From assembly GCF_040954835.1 (NCBI RefSeq), contig NC_090698.1, positions 74,196,284 through 74,260,283 of the forward strand: a DNA stretch of 64,000 nucleotides, written 5' to 3'. Every line of letters starts with the position of its first letter. Position 1 is the stretch's first letter. This DNA is from Lepisosteus oculatus (lineage: Eukaryota; Chordata; Actinopteri; Semionotiformes; Lepisosteidae). The notes below the pieces were generated by a model. It saw only the letters and a list, made by a program, of their open reading frames with translations. It was not told the DNA's origin and did not search any database. The position numbers were made by a program, and so were the translations under genes. This document shows positions 46,785 to 59,345 of this stretch, one piece after another.

Positions 46785-47245
46785 GGAAATTTGCTTTGCA
46801 GGCAGGTAAAGACCTAACACAATACACAACAGCTTTAAGGCAACACCAAGCCATTAACATGAGATGTACATGTACTGTATAGAAATAAAGTAAAGTATAC
46901 AGCCAGTTCTCCCAGGGGTAAGTAGCTGTGGGAATAAAGGGTGACTTAGTGCTGTTGCTCTTGAATCTAGGCGTCTAAGCCAGTGGTCATGACAGGCAGT
47001 GGCTATGTCGGCCTTCCGCAGTCCTAGTCTGTGTAGATGTCTGGACACTCTAGATGTGCTCCAGTAAATTTGCTGGCTTCCTTCACTATCCCACTCGGTC
47101 TGTTATTGTTGTGTGTCTCCAGGTTACTAAACCAGGCCCTCGCAGGGACTGCTGGGACAGATTCAATGAAAGTTCTGTAGAATAAAGTCCTTCTTTCTCC
47201 CCATCTTCCCGTTACTTGTTTGAAAGAGTTGTTTTCTTTAAGGCA
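46785..47245 (-). repeat. LINE ORF2 C-terminal fragment with 3' tail
   Basis: The minus strand encodes LFYRTFIESVPAVPARAWFS and NNNRPSGIVKEASKF, a common fish LINE ORF2 tail. It runs with frameshifts to a typical 3' end (aaatttcccatctgggacaa, then taaag) near 46770. Confidence 0.65.
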
Positions 47246-47277
47246 GACCTGAAGTATGTTGTTAATTGTGGTGTTTG

Positions 47278-47848
47278 CCAGCAGCCATATCACCCTGCAG
47301 CTCACCACTGGCAGCCCACTGGAGCTCAGCAGCTGTAAGCCTGGTCAGTACCTGGATGGGAGACTCCTGGGAAAGCTAAGGCTGCTGCTGGAAGAAGTTT
47401 TAGTGGGGCCAGTGGGGGGCGCTCACCCTGCAGTCTTTGTGGGTCCTAATGCCCCAGTATAGTGACGGGACACTAAACTGTAAAAAGGCGCCGTCCTTCG
47501 GATGAGACATAAAACCGAGGTCCTGACTCTCTGTGGTCATTAAAAATCCCAGGACATTTCTCAAAAAGAGTAGGGGTGTAACCCCGGCATCCTGGCCAAA
47601 TGTCCCCCTGGCCTTTACCCATCATGGCCTCCTAATAATCCCCATCTCTGAACTGGCTTTATCACTCTGTTCTGCCCACTGATAGCTGGTGTGTGGTGAG
47701 TGTTCTGGTGCACTCTGGCTGGTGCACTCTGGCTCCATCATCCAGGTGGAGCTGCACACTGGTGGTGGTGGAGGGGATCCCCATTACCTGTAAAGCGCTT
47801 TGATTGAAGTGTCCAGAAAAGAGCTGTATAAGTGTAAGCAATGTTAAT
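47278..47848 (+). repeat. 5S rRNA-derived SINE, copy 2 (near full length)
   Basis: The 5' part includes agctgtaagcctggtcagta and cctggatgggagactcctgg, matching the 5S rRNA internal promoter (C box). A conserved body follows, then the tail tgtaaagcgctttgattgaa, then gctgtataagtgtaag. Confidence 0.85.
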
Positions 47849-49254
47849 GTTAGGCTTTTTATTAGAGTTAAAAACCAAGTCATTTCCAGATGTCTTTCAC
47901 GTGTTGAATTCCGTGTTTTGTATTTATGCACTTGGACAACGACAGGATAGTTTTGCCAGCTGTGACTGGTCACATGGCCTGCTCTATCCCGATCGCTGCT
48001 CACAGTCACTGCAGCTCCCTGAGCTTCTGGGCAGTGGGGCCTTGAGCACTGAGCACTGATCACTGAAAACCTCAAATCAAATTAAACCTCTTCCCCCATC
48101 TCCGCCCTGTGTGCGCGTGCTGCAGGTGCTGCCCACAGATAGCAGGACTGGCCTGGCTTGCAGTGACCATGAAGGACCTCACAGAGGTTGCATGAGGAAG
48201 GCAGGCCGAAGCCTTCATCACCCCTTCAAATACAAGCCAGACTTGAAAACCTGAACTGGCACCACAGTAGTCACTCTCTCCTGCGGAGTCTCAGAGTGGT
48301 CACTGTCTCGTGAGTGTGTGCTGAATATATACATTCATGCCTTTATTTTATTGTTTTCAGATGGTTTCCAAAATGTCACGACGTTCACTTAAACGCCTGG
48401 AGACAAACCCGTTGAGAAGCGCTTCTCTAAAGCGCTGCGCGGTAACTTCGGTGTGTTGTTTTGATTTTGACCGCCAGGTGTCGCTATCGGTCTTTTCACG
48501 CTTTATCATAAAATCCTGAGTGTGAATTCAAAAGAGTTAAATATTGTTTAGTTTATTATTAGTTTAGTGTCCATAAAAGAAAAAAAAATCCACATTTTCG
48601 GTTAAACAAAGGCTTTAAAGAATAATTAATTGAGAGTACCTGTAATGTTGTGCTAGATTTTGTTAAATATTTAGCACTAAGCAAATGACATTAAAAATAC
48701 TCATTAAGAGAGACTGCGCCAGTGTGAAGGAGGGTATTGCACTGAGACTGCTGCTGCCCAAGGGGAGGATCCGGCTGCCTTTAGCAAGTACAACTGTATG
48801 AGAGTGTGGAAGTTCACCCTTGTCTTGAAGGCAGCACCCGTACAATCCCTCTGTCTCCTTCAGCCATTTCCAGACACTGTGATGTTGGGGTCCCGCTGGC
48901 TTCAGGCCTAATGACTGTGCCCAGGAAGAGGACCAGCATTAATGAGCCGAACCGCCTTTCCTCGTCGCGAACAAGCAAGTAAATACTCTGGCTCTAGACG
49001 GCCAATAAGCTCACCTAAGAATTGTGGTCAAACTGTGTTTTTTTAGGATTTATTTTTCACTGTTGGTCAAGGTTCCCCAGATGTAATTGTTGTGAAAGGG
49101 AGAGAGAGAGGTGTATAGAACTACACTGGACTGTGTTGGAACACTCGGAGACCCTGTGAGGAACAGAACAGTCCAGGTTCCTCCCAGACCTGGACAATTC
49201 TGCCTTGTGTCTCAGGAGCCCAAGTCAAACCCCTGGAGGAGAAGGGGTCCAGTG

Positions 49255-49470
49255 GGCGTGGTGCAGGGGTTACTAGGGCACTGGGGCTCTGGGCTCCATT
49301 CCCAGGGTGCTGTCACTGTGGGTGTCCATCCATAGTCCTAAGGCACGCTGTTACAGTAAGTTCACTGGCCCTAGTGTGTGTGTGTGTGTCTCTGTCTCTG
49401 CCCTGCGATGCACTGGCGTCCTGTCCAGGGTGTGTCCTGCCTTGTTCCTGCCTCGCACCGAGGTGCACCA
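49255..49470 (+). repeat. Dispersed fish SINE-like repeat, weak copy
   Basis: It shares the tail phrases ccctgcgatgcactggcgtc, ctgtccagggtgtgtcctgc and cttgttcctgcct with the family copy at 38586. Confidence 0.5.
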
Positions 49471-50089
49471 CCCCTCTCTGCGCTGACTTGATCTCTGCGA
49501 GGAACTATTCCCCCAAACCCCAGCAGGGAGGAAACCGTGACATCACAGGAGTGTCCTGGTCCTGCTCCACGCGTTCTCAAATCACAAAACCCGGTAAGAC
49601 AGAACAACTCCCCCAGCTCCAAGCCTGAGATTCTGTAGGAACAATTACAAACCCCAACAGTCAAATTAATAACCGCCTTTCTTCCATATTTCTGGGACAG
49701 TCCCGGGATAGGGAGGCAACTCGTTTTCACTCTAATTATACAGAATTCTTTAATTGCACCCTCTTAGCATCTGGGAGTAAGATGGTTGATGTAAGCTGCG
49801 GTGGCCTGTGGGAAGTTAAAGTGGAGGGACTTTTTTCCGCTTTGCCATGTCTTACAGTTTGATTTTAGTAATTCCCGAATGCTTAGAATCGAGATATAAT
49901 ACGGAATCCTTTGTCTTATATTACTTAGACATGCCTCCCTTCAATAAAACTGACACGATTAAGAAATGTGCTGTTGGCTCAGAACTACCCCAACGCAGAA
50001 ACGCAGGTAAAAAATAAAGCTAGAAAGGAAAACAGATGAAAATAACTCTTCGATCACTCATACGAAGATGTTCCGCAGCTCTCCCTCGT

Positions 50090-50935
50090 ACTCATGAGAG
50101 AGGTTTCGTGGGCGCTGGTGTGGGGTCTGACGGCGCTGAGGTCACCCGTGTCTGTCCGTGCTCCCGGCTCGGTGCGAGTGGGCCGTTTGTTTCCTTGCCC
50201 GTGACCTCAAGTTACCCGGGCTGCGGCCAGCCCCGGGGGGACACGGGCAGCGGAGCGTGTCCGGCCGCGGAGAGCTGTGGCGCATTACAGCCCGGCGCGC
50301 TTTCGGTCTGCCGGACAGGGGAGAACTTCCCCGGACGGTAACGCGGACTACCGCGACCACTGCTTATTCAATCACGTCCCTTTCGCTTAAATCCCCGACA
50401 AGGAGAGCAGCCCTCGCTGGGCGAGCGAGGCTCCTCCCTTCCTGTCTGATCACAATAGCGTATTTAGAGGAGTCGATATGGTAACACGCAGCCGGGTCGA
50501 GCGCCGTGTGCCACCGCGGCATCTGTGTCTCTTTGCCGCCGGTGTACCCAGGCGACGCGAGCGCCGGCCCCGGCCTATTAATTCACTCCTGACCTCGTGT
50601 TTCTGGTCCTGACTGACGTCAGGAGGTCCGCTGGCTGGACTCGGGGCCGTGCGGGTGAGGGACCGTTTCTGATTCGCCGCCTGGCTGGTGCCTGTGCTGC
50701 CCGCAGCCCAGAGGACTGGGCATTAATTCGCCGGCGAGTCGCTTTCCGGGAGCGCAGTTTGGCCGCAGATTTTCCGTCCTTGCCCCCCGGACGCGCACCT
50801 CTTCATGACCGGGCGGGATGATGGAGTAGCGAGAGACACCGACCTTGACTGCAGCGGCTCCCCCAGCGGGCTCGGTGACGACCTTCGCCCTGCGCTGTGA
50901 CCGTGTGCCGCGGGGCTGTCCTCACAGGCGACCAT
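50090..50935 (+). promoter_or_regulatory. RHOBTB3: CpG island, promoter and 5' UTR exon of RHOBTB3
   Basis: About 850 bp dense in CpG with no TATA, ending in the first exon (gcgaccAT|gtgagt at 50935). The transcription start is not identifiable by eye. Confidence 0.6.
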
Positions 50936-53900
50936 GTGAGTTTGCCGTTTCAAGCTGTTGATGTGCCCGGGCAGAGGGGTGTGCCTGCGATATCTGGGGG
51001 AAACATCCTCGCCTTCTTAGTCTGCTCTTTCAATTACATCTGCTGTGCGCACCTAGTTTTAAAGACGGGACGGCGTGGTGACAAGCAGTGTATTTCTTCT
51101 TCGGGGTGACTGTTTTAAGCAAAGTCAGCGGGAATGCGAGAGAAATCCTTCCACAGGGTAAACGTCCTGCGTGCAGGGCGCTTCACGGAACAACAAACTT
51201 CTTGAGCGACGCGCACACCGGCGGCAGGCGAGTCGACGGAAGCAGCGATGGACGATTCTCGCTCTTTCGTTTGAAGTGTTTGGGGTTTATGTTGATGGGG
51301 CACAGCGACGCGGCTGGGACAGCTCGCTCCACACTCCCACAACCCTTTGTGTAAAGAAGTGCTTCCTGTTGTCGATTTTTAGCTGCGCTTCTTCCACTTG
51401 TGCCCAGTGGTCCGTGTTTCATTGGTTTGAAATGATCAGTGCCTTTGTGGTTTGCAGTACTCTCAGTCTTCTCTGTTCAGGACGAAAAAAGGTTCATCTC
51501 CTCTAGCCTGTCAGTTTAGGTCGTTCCCTCAAGCCCCAGAAAGTATCTGGACTGACTCCAGAGCAACTATGTCTTTTCCACTGCTTGATGGCTGCGTAAT
51601 ATTCTAAATACAGCCTTACCAGAGCGTTGTTCATTTTAAACACATCCCTTGATTTAAATTCTATGCTTTGAACAGTATGTCCTAAGATTTTGCTTGCGTT
51701 TTTTCCACACATGGTGTAGAAGATATGTTGATATGATATGTGAACCTGAACACTTCGGCCTTTCTCGTAACCAGCCTCTTAAAGCTCAGCGGTTCTCTAA
51801 TGGTAAAGCACATGGCTCAATGGCACTGGGGGAAACTCGTATAGAGCAGTGGTAAGGGTTTTTGGGCTCTGTCCTCGAGAGTTCGGCTTCCAGGCTGGCG
51901 TGTTGCTTGCTTGGATTGCTGTAGTACATTCCCTGCTCTATGAATAGGTCCCCTGTTCAAATGTCAGTTGAGTTAAATATGGATTAATTCTCCGTTGGCT
52001 TACTTGGGAAAATTCAGCAATGAAATGCTTTTACTCACACTATAATCATCATGAAAAGAAGCCACTGTTCTGTGTGAAAATGTGTCGCTGGTTTTGGACG
52101 GTAGAGGCTCAGTCTGTTGATGAGTCCAGTATCTCTTTCTGAGACTGGGTCGTATGGACTTCAGTGTCTGTGTCCTCCCTGTGGTTCTTGAGACTGAGAG
52201 ACTGGGCCGTATGGACTTCAGTGTCTGTGTACTCCTTGGTGTTCTGGAGGCTAAGAGAGTGGGCCGTATGGACTTCAGTGTCTGTGTCCTCCTTGGTGTT
52301 CTGGAGGCTGCGAGACTGGGCCGTATGGACTTCAGTGTCTGTGTCCTCTCTGGTGTTCTGGAGGCTGCGAGACTGGGCCGTAAACAGGCCGGAGGCCCCC
52401 CTCTTGCTGGTAACCTATTTCATGTTCTTAACTGGGCCCTGTGTTCTGTGTTCTCTGCAGGTCGGTCCACATCGTGGCTCTGGGCAGCGAGGGAGAAGGA
52501 GTGGAGCCCCAGTCGGGTCTGATCTGGACCTACCTGGGGAGAAGTGCTGGCGTGTGCAGCCGGCGAGACAACGCCACCCACACGGCGTTCCCAGCGTTCA
52601 CCGAGTACCAGGCCTGTGTGTCAGGCGGTGTCAGAGTGGTCATCCACGACTGCCCCAGCTGGGTGAGTGGGAGCGCAGGCCTGCAGAAATCAGGGGTCCC
52701 CTCTGCATTCCGCCAGCATGTTGTCAAGCATTCCCTGAGACTGACGTGACACTTTGAAAGCCTCGTGCTTTCCTACCTCCTCTCCTGACTCTGCTTTGTC
52801 AGCCTGCCCTCCTGACAAAGCTGCTAAACCAAAGACCGAGTAGTCAGCACACAGCCAGGTGTGGGAGAGGTTTGCTGAGAGTAAATGATCAATCAGTCTT
52901 TATTAACACATGGGCATACAGACTGCAGCTTAACATTGTTCCTCCCTTTTATATCGGGAATGTTGTATTTTAAATTCAATATTTTTACTAAATATTTCTA
53001 GGAATATGCATCCCGGTTTATACATGAATACGTGCTTTTAAAACTGTTTTTTTTTGTCAGTTAATGGGATATTGAGATTTAATCATATACCTGCACATTG
53101 TAATGCTATACTAACACACTGGTATTAATGTATGCATTTAAACCTCCACTGAAAAAGAAGACCCAGCCCTGAGCAGGATACCCTTTGCCTTCTGGTTTCC
53201 ACATTGTGGCACATTTCTGAACATATCTGGACACACTTTTACGTTGTGTTTGATGTGGTGCTCTGAACCCTGTCACGTGGAAAGAGACATTTTCTCTAGA
53301 AGTCAGTTATTTAAGATGATTTGTCCTCCCGCTGTAAAGAAAATCAACAGACCATGTCAGACGGCAGGGCAGAGGTCCGTATTTTCCTCTGCTTCCTCTG
53401 CAAGCCCTCCTGCTTGTGAGCCGGACAGGTGTGTGAACCCGCCATGATCCTCAATATGGATTCACTCGCTCCAGCCTAGAAGAAACAGCACACAGCTGCC
53501 GACAGCAAACCACGGGATGTCTGGGCTTGGAAAAACAAAATACTTAAAACTGAAAAGAGTCAAATCAACACAGCTATGATCGCAGTAATAAAATAAACAA
53601 TCTCAGTAATTAAATCTTTCCTCCTCTGCTCAGCACTCAACACTCCTGTGTCAGTATGCAGTGTCTAAGAAGTGCTCCTTGTATTTTAATTACAAATGAC
53701 CTTTATAAGGAAAGTGCAGCACAGTGCACCTGTTCTGTTAATCAAGTGAAACTGCTTTAGCTGCAGCTGCGCCATGTGTTTTCACAAAGGAGTCAAGTTA
53801 AACGTTATACAGATATTACCTCACTGGCTTATCTTTCTAGGTGAATGGGTTATATGAGAAGCAGGAAGGTTTCATGCCCTTAACGTTAACGACTATTTAG

Positions 53901-55477
53901 TTCTGTTGCTCAAGTATTTAATGTTAGCTGGAGCTCACCAAAGAGGGAGGCTTGCCTGGAGCTCGTGCTGAACGTGTAGATATTGCAGATATTGTGCAGA
54001 TATTGATTGCTGGAGCTCCAACTGTGCCATTAGCCCAAATCCTGATTTCTGGACTAGCTGGGTGGCTGGATTGTTGCCGGAGGTGTGCCACGAGACCAGA
54101 TGTTGATGATTGGAGCCTGGGCTGAGCCCTGTCACCCAGATGTTAACTGCAGGAGTCTGAGCTGTGCCATTAGGCTACAAGGACAGGGTGGACTGGGGAG
54201 TCTGGGGAGCTGGGGAGTCCTCAACTTTGTGACAGTGCGCAGTACCAGTGGGAGCTGCAGTAGGCCACTGACACTCCCGAGGAGCAGCGCGTGCAGAGTG
54301 GCGGGTGGCTGCAACAGTGTGTTTTTCAGAGCAGGGCTCGTGTTTTCTTTACCAGCTCTTTGCTGGTGTGAGACACCGTCACAGCTCTGTTGTAGTGACA
54401 GGCAGCTGGTGATTCCAGATCAGTTTGCTGTAAAGCAAGTGTGACTTATCTTTCTGCAATAAAAAAAATCAATGTTTTTGCTTCAGTCAAAACTGATTGT
54501 TTGCAGGATGAGATTTTCAGCAGACTGCTGAAAAATGTGAGGTAACTCAGCGTGGGATGGTATTGTGGGGTACCAGCTAGTAAACCCCCAACAATGAGCT
54601 TTGTAGCTGAATATAATTTGAATCTAGGAGAGGATGAAGATTAAGATAAATAGCAAATTGTCCTGTATCCGAAGATTATTTCCCAATTTCCCTACGCGAT
54701 TAATAAAGTATTATCTATCTATCTATTAGATCACCTGAGCAATCACATTAAGAGTGATAAATTAATGGAAAAACACTGGGTCATATTTTTCCTCTTGGCA
54801 AAACGTGGGCCCATCTAATGAGTTTACACTGTGTGGGAAATTCTCCTATAATGTCCCTTCAGTGAAGACAAATCACTGGAGTCCGATTGTTTGATTATGA
54901 CACAACATAAAATGATGTAACTCACTGTTCTGGTTAACTTCAGTCATCCGCCATGATCAGCGAGTTGTTCATGCCTCCTCCTGTTTTTGCTTACTTTCCG
55001 TAGACGTATTACAGTGATCAGACCATGATTTGGCAATCACTGCATTATTGCCACAGTTATTTAGAATATGCAAGCATGAGGCACTGACTGGTGGCCTTGG
55101 GAGAAAGCCACCATCTTGGCTCAAAACACAGGACCGGTGGTGTGGCCTTGAGCCAAGATGGTGGCCTTCCCCCTAAGCCACTTCTCTCTGCCTCATAGCA
55201 AGATATTTTATGAGTGACATGTCCGTTTGATATAAACATAACATGGTAGTTTTTTCCTCTTTTCTGCTTTTCTGCCTGTTTTAGGACTTGTTTGACAGTA
55301 ACTGGAACGGCTCGCGCAATGTGGTCGGGCAGGCAGACATCATAGTCTTGAAGTACTCAGTCAACGACAAGCCTGCCTTCCGGGAGCTGAAGGACAGCTA
55401 CACTCCAGTGATCAAGAGGCTGCTGAGCCAGTGGGCCGTCCCAGTCATCGTCGCCGCGGTGGGGGCCAGGCAGACCG
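50934..55477 (+). CDS. RHOBTB3: Rho-related BTB domain protein 3, N-terminal part
   Basis: RHOBTB3 is an atypical Rho-family protein. In mammals it is a Golgi-associated ATPase linked to Rab9 and endosome-to-Golgi transport, with BTB domains for CUL3 ligase. Visible exons: 50934-50935 (AT of the start codon, then gtgagt), 52461-52662 (G completing ATG, then SVHIVALGSEGEG ... HDCPSW) and 55285-55477 (DLFDSNWNGSRNVVGQADII ... VPVIVAAVGARQT). That is 132 residues, the N-terminal two-thirds of the divergent GTPase-like domain; no standard P-loop GxxxxGK is present, as in the family. SGLIWTYLGRS, PAFTEYQA and VNDKPAFRELKDSYTPVIKR match family blocks. Exon 3 ends in phase 1. The rest, including both BTB domains, lies beyond the window. 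Confidence 0.9.
51325..51690 (-). repeat. CR1-type LINE ORF2 tail fragment
   Basis: The minus strand shows the conserved tail: a GLRERPKLTG-type block, then the ACTTCTTTACACAAAGGGTT stretch (TQRVVGVW-type). It lies in RHOBTB3 intron 1. Confidence 0.6.
52150..52382 (+). repeat. 57-bp minisatellite, four copies
   Basis: Units around gtatggacttcagtgtctgt and tctggaggctgcgagactgg end ~80 bp before the RHOBTB3 exon 2 acceptor. 57 bp is 19 codons, which explains the repetitive ORF across it. Confidence 0.92.
52461..52662 (+). CDS. RHOBTB3: RHOBTB3 coding exon 2
   Basis: The acceptor is gttctctgcag ending at 52460 and the donor gtgagt begins at 52663. The leading G completes the split start codon. 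67 further codons are open. Confidence 0.9.
52663..55284. other. RHOBTB3 intron 2
   Basis: 2.6 kb with a LINE 3' tail near 54660-54725 (aatttccctacgcgattaat, then aaagtattatctatctatct) and an inverted-repeat hairpin at 55091-55181. Otherwise there is nothing I can support. Confidence 0.5.
55091..55181. repeat. Near-perfect 34-bp inverted repeat
   Basis: The arm at 55091-55124 (gtggccttgggagaaagcca, then ccatcttggctcaa) pairs with 55148-55181 around a 23-nt loop, with about four mismatches. It ends ~100 bp before RHOBTB3 exon 3. Confidence 0.85.
55285..55477 (+). CDS. RHOBTB3: RHOBTB3 coding exon 3
   Basis: The acceptor is ctgcctgttttag ending at 55284 and the donor gtaagt begins at 55478. 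It contains 64 codons plus 1 nt. Confidence 0.92.
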
Positions 55478-56636
55478 GTAAGTGCAGCCTGGTGGAAACG
55501 GCTTCTGGAAAATCAAGTCCCAGAGGCATTCGTCTGTTGTTGTCTGGTAGCAACAGCTAAAATGAAACTCCTGCATGTGAGCGTCACATTGCCTTTCTGG
55601 AGCAGAATCAGGGACGCAATACGTACACAGGCTACAGGAAGACGATGTGGACATAGTGAGGCACGTGGCCAGGCGTCCTGGAGCGCGTCGTTTTTCTGCC
55701 CAGCGCTCCTGGTGCAGACCAGATCCGCTCCGGCAGCTGGCACCTTCACCTCCCTGGGTGGTAGAGCAGGGGACCCCAAGCCTGCTGGGGCTCAGTCCAG
55801 CCCAGCTCCATTCTTAGCTACAACCTCAGGTGAAGACGATGCTTGACCAGAGACTTGGAGTCCTGACTGGAGAGTGGGGATCTTTTGTTATTTAGGAAAA
55901 GCAGTAGTTAAAAGGTGAACCGCGTCCTGTTTGGGAGCTGAGAACCAGTGGGGCAGTCCCGGTTCACTCTGCTATGAGGTGAATTAAGGGTTCAGTTATG
56001 GACCCAGAACCAGGACCCTGGTAGGTCAAAGTTCAGTGTGCTGAGCCTCTCTGGGCCCGGTCCTGGTCCCGCCCACCGCCCCGTGGAGCCTGGCTCTGAT
56101 CAGCAGCGTCTGACCTCTGACCTCACCCCGCTGGCCTGGTGTGAGTCTTTCCAAGTCGTGTGCAAAGGTCTTCCAGAAACACAGCAGTCAGAAAGTGTTG
56201 CTCCACGGGTGGGAACAGAAAAGTCCTGGGCTGAAATTAAACATATTATAAGGTCTGTTAAGGGTGCAGTTTCACTGGGGGCTCAGGAGGAACAAACCCA
56301 GTGTGGGGACCCAGGACCAGAGTTGGGAACCCCTGTTCCTGCAGAGCTGTTTCAAGCTCTTTTCTTCCAGCATCACCACTCAACACCACTCCCTGTGCTG
56401 GGACCATGATGGATTCTCTGGACATTTGGAAATGCTCTTATATACAGTACACACACAGAGTATCATTTTAACAGTTTCTTTGAAATTGCAGATACTGTTA
56501 TTCCAAAATATTCCTATGGAGTCTCTCGGTTGTTGGGTTTAATTGTAGCATTTTCACCAATAAATGTGCTCATGAGTCCTCTTTAAAGCTGTTCTGCATT
56601 ATAATTTACAGCACACAGAGAGAAGGTTGCTTTTAA

Positions 56637-57205
56637 TACTAATAATCCTTACACTTATATAGTGCTTTTCACTCCACTCAAAGAGCTTTACAGGTAACGG
56701 GGATCCCCTCCACCACCACCAGTGTGCAGCCCCACCTGGATGATGCGATGGCAGCCATAGTGCGCCAGAACGCTCACCACACATCAGCGATCAGTGGGGA
56801 GGAGAACAGAGTGATGGAGCCAGTTCAGAGATGGGGATTATTAGGAGGCCATGACTTGTAAAGGCCAGGGGGAAACTTGTCTGGGACACTAGGGTAACAC
56901 TCCTACTCTTTTTGAGAAACGCCCTGGGATTTTTAATGACCACAGAGAGTCAGGACCTCGGTTTTACATCTCATCCGAAGGACGGCGCCTGTTTACAGTT
57001 TAGTGTCCCAGTCACTATACTGGGGCATTAGGACCCACAAAGACTGCAGGGTGAGTGCCCCCCACTGGCCCCACTAACACCTCTTCCAGCAGCAACCTTA
57101 GCTTTCCCAGGAGTCTCCCATCCAGGTACTGGCCAGGCTCACAGCTACCTTAGTGGGCTGCCAGCTGTGAGTTGCAGGGTGATAGAGCTGCTGGCTATAC
57201 TTTTA
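56637..57205 (-). repeat. 5S rRNA-derived SINE, copy 3
   Basis: Minus-strand copy of the element at 47278, with the tail at 56640-56700 and the 5S-like head near 57110-57190. Confidence 0.85.
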
Positions 57206-59205
57206 ATTCTGTTAAGTTACAAATTAAAGAATACATTTTTCATATTGTACTGTACCTGTAACACTACTCCATATAGATTATTTGGGATTACATGAGAATG
57301 TTAGTTTTTGCTTTGTGTCCATCTGTCTGTCTGCTTGCAGTATTAGGCTTGCATACCTAATGTTCCTGTTTCAAACCCTGCGAGCAAAACAACATGTTCA
57401 ATAGACCAATAGACGAGAAGTCAGTTTAATGTAGATTACATTAGGTCACCGAAGTGAAGTTTAATTATAGTATTTGTCATATTTAATGTAACGCACCATA
57501 CCTTTGTGTAATGAAGTTTAGTAAAGACAAAAGCAAGCAAATTTTAGTTGATGGGAACATCTGTTAAGCCATCCCACTGAATTAAATTACATGTTAAAAC
57601 AATATGTGTTGCGAAGGCTCAGAGAAGGTCATAGGTCACAGGTCATGGGTCATGGTCATGCAGGATTGTCCCATGTGCCAGGCCTGCTGAGCTTGTCTGC
57701 CTGCTCCCTGTTCCACTCAGATCAGATAAGGAGGACTGTTTTATGAGACATAGCCAGATTGTCAAAGTGTTTAGAAAGTTAATAATTATGTGAAGTGAAA
57801 AGGTTTTCAGAGTTTTCACAGGGCAGTAGCAGAGCCCACACTAAACAGGAGGGACACAGGTCATTAACCACTGATGGACTAACTCAGGGCACTGTGTATT
57901 TGCACACTGAGGTCATACTGCAACACAACTGCAGCGCTGTGCAAAACACACCTTCACTGTTTTGCCAGTGTTGTTTTAACACTTCTGAAAGACAACCTAC
58001 ACCTCTCTCTTCAGCAGCATGGTACAGTCTAGAGTGTATGGTGCCCTGACAGAATAGAGTTGGCATCTGTACCACACACACAGGGCTCCTGTCTGGGCTG
58101 TAGCGCTGGCTGTGATATGGCTTTGTTCTGTTCATGCTGCTCATAGATACAACAGAGGAAGTGATTGTTGTGTAGTGCTCAACAGGGGCAGCAGCGTGGA
58201 GCTGTGGGGTCACAGGGGCAGTGATTTGGGGTCACAGGGGCAGTGGTCTCCAAGCTGTCTGGAAAACCTCACTGTTGAACGCAATTGACATTCTATAGAA
58301 ATCTGAATTCATTGCAGCTCTTGCAGTGCTGTGGGTGTATTTAAAATCCTGATCTGATAACCGTACATAACCCCAGAGCATGGAAATCAGCGTGTTCTCA
58401 TTGCGGTTTCTGGTGTCTCAGGAGACCTGCTGGATGCCCAGGGCAGTGGGGGTGTTTTCCTGGCAGCAGGGTCACTAGCTTGATGGATTGGATTTCTGCT
58501 AAATTATTAAATGAGCCTAGTTAATATGCTGTGGGCTGACAAACTCCCTGTGTCCAGACTGCTGGACAAAGAGCTGCTTACATCAAGGCTTCTGGGCTTT
58601 GTTGGTTTGGCTGGTGTGGGCTGTTGTTATGGGGCTGGTTTTCTGGACTGCAGTCTTAACTGTGCACGCTGCCTAAGCTACTGTTATTAATGTGTGATCT
58701 CCCATAGCTATTAAAGTGATATTAATGTCTGTATCATTCTGCTGTTATGAATGGCAATTAAAAACACCTTTTCAGGAATCATTTTCTACTATACACTTTC
58801 CACTGAAACTTGAAGTTAAGAGTCTCACATTTCTAATGTGAATTCTGGGGGTCAGTTTGAACCATTATCTTTTAAGTTCCATGTTGGAAAAGGGCTTTTT
58901 CCAGCATTAAAATTTAGGACACGCTGCTTTAATCATATTCTTATTCTTACTCAATCTTATTCACCCTATGGTCAGAGTTGGGGCTCATTTACTCAGTGTC
59001 CCGGACCAATCTCTGCATTAAACACTTTATCTGTGCCTCTCCAAACTCTCCACCGTGTTCAGAGAGCTGTGACTACAGATCAGATCTGAGTGCAGTCTTG
59101 TAGCTGAGCCTTGTCAGGATCTGGGGACCATTTTGCCAAGTGGGTGAGGTGTGCTGAATGACCCCCTCTTGTTTGCAACTCTTCTTAACTCTTCTTAAGC
59201 CAGCT

Positions 59206-59345
59206 GCTGCTCCTCTGCGCAGCTGTGCTGTTCATGTCCAGCAGTTCCCATTGCAGCTGCTGCTCCTCTGCGCAGCTCTGCTGTTCAGGTCCAGCAGTTC
59301 CCATTGCAGCTGCTGCTCCTCTGCGCAGCTGTGCTGTTCAGCAAG
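59206..59345 (+). repeat. 53-bp tandem repeat, ~2.6 copies
   Basis: The unit includes cagctgctgctcctctgcgc and gttcaggtccagcagttccc. Confidence 0.85.

Larger units (their letters stand above)
46374..50933. other. Intergenic RFESD - RHOBTB3
   Basis: The human locus has SPATA9 here; I see no trace of it. Contents: RFESD 3' UTR, a LINE fragment (46785-47245), a 5S-SINE (47278-47848), a SINE-like copy (49255-49470) and the RHOBTB3 CpG island. 47.9-49.2 kb has nothing I can support. Confidence 0.5.

Noticed and set aside
46374-50933. Expected SPATA9 gene
   Set aside because: I looked for it because of human synteny, but no reading frame here resembles a conserved gene; ORFs present are in repeats or are short.
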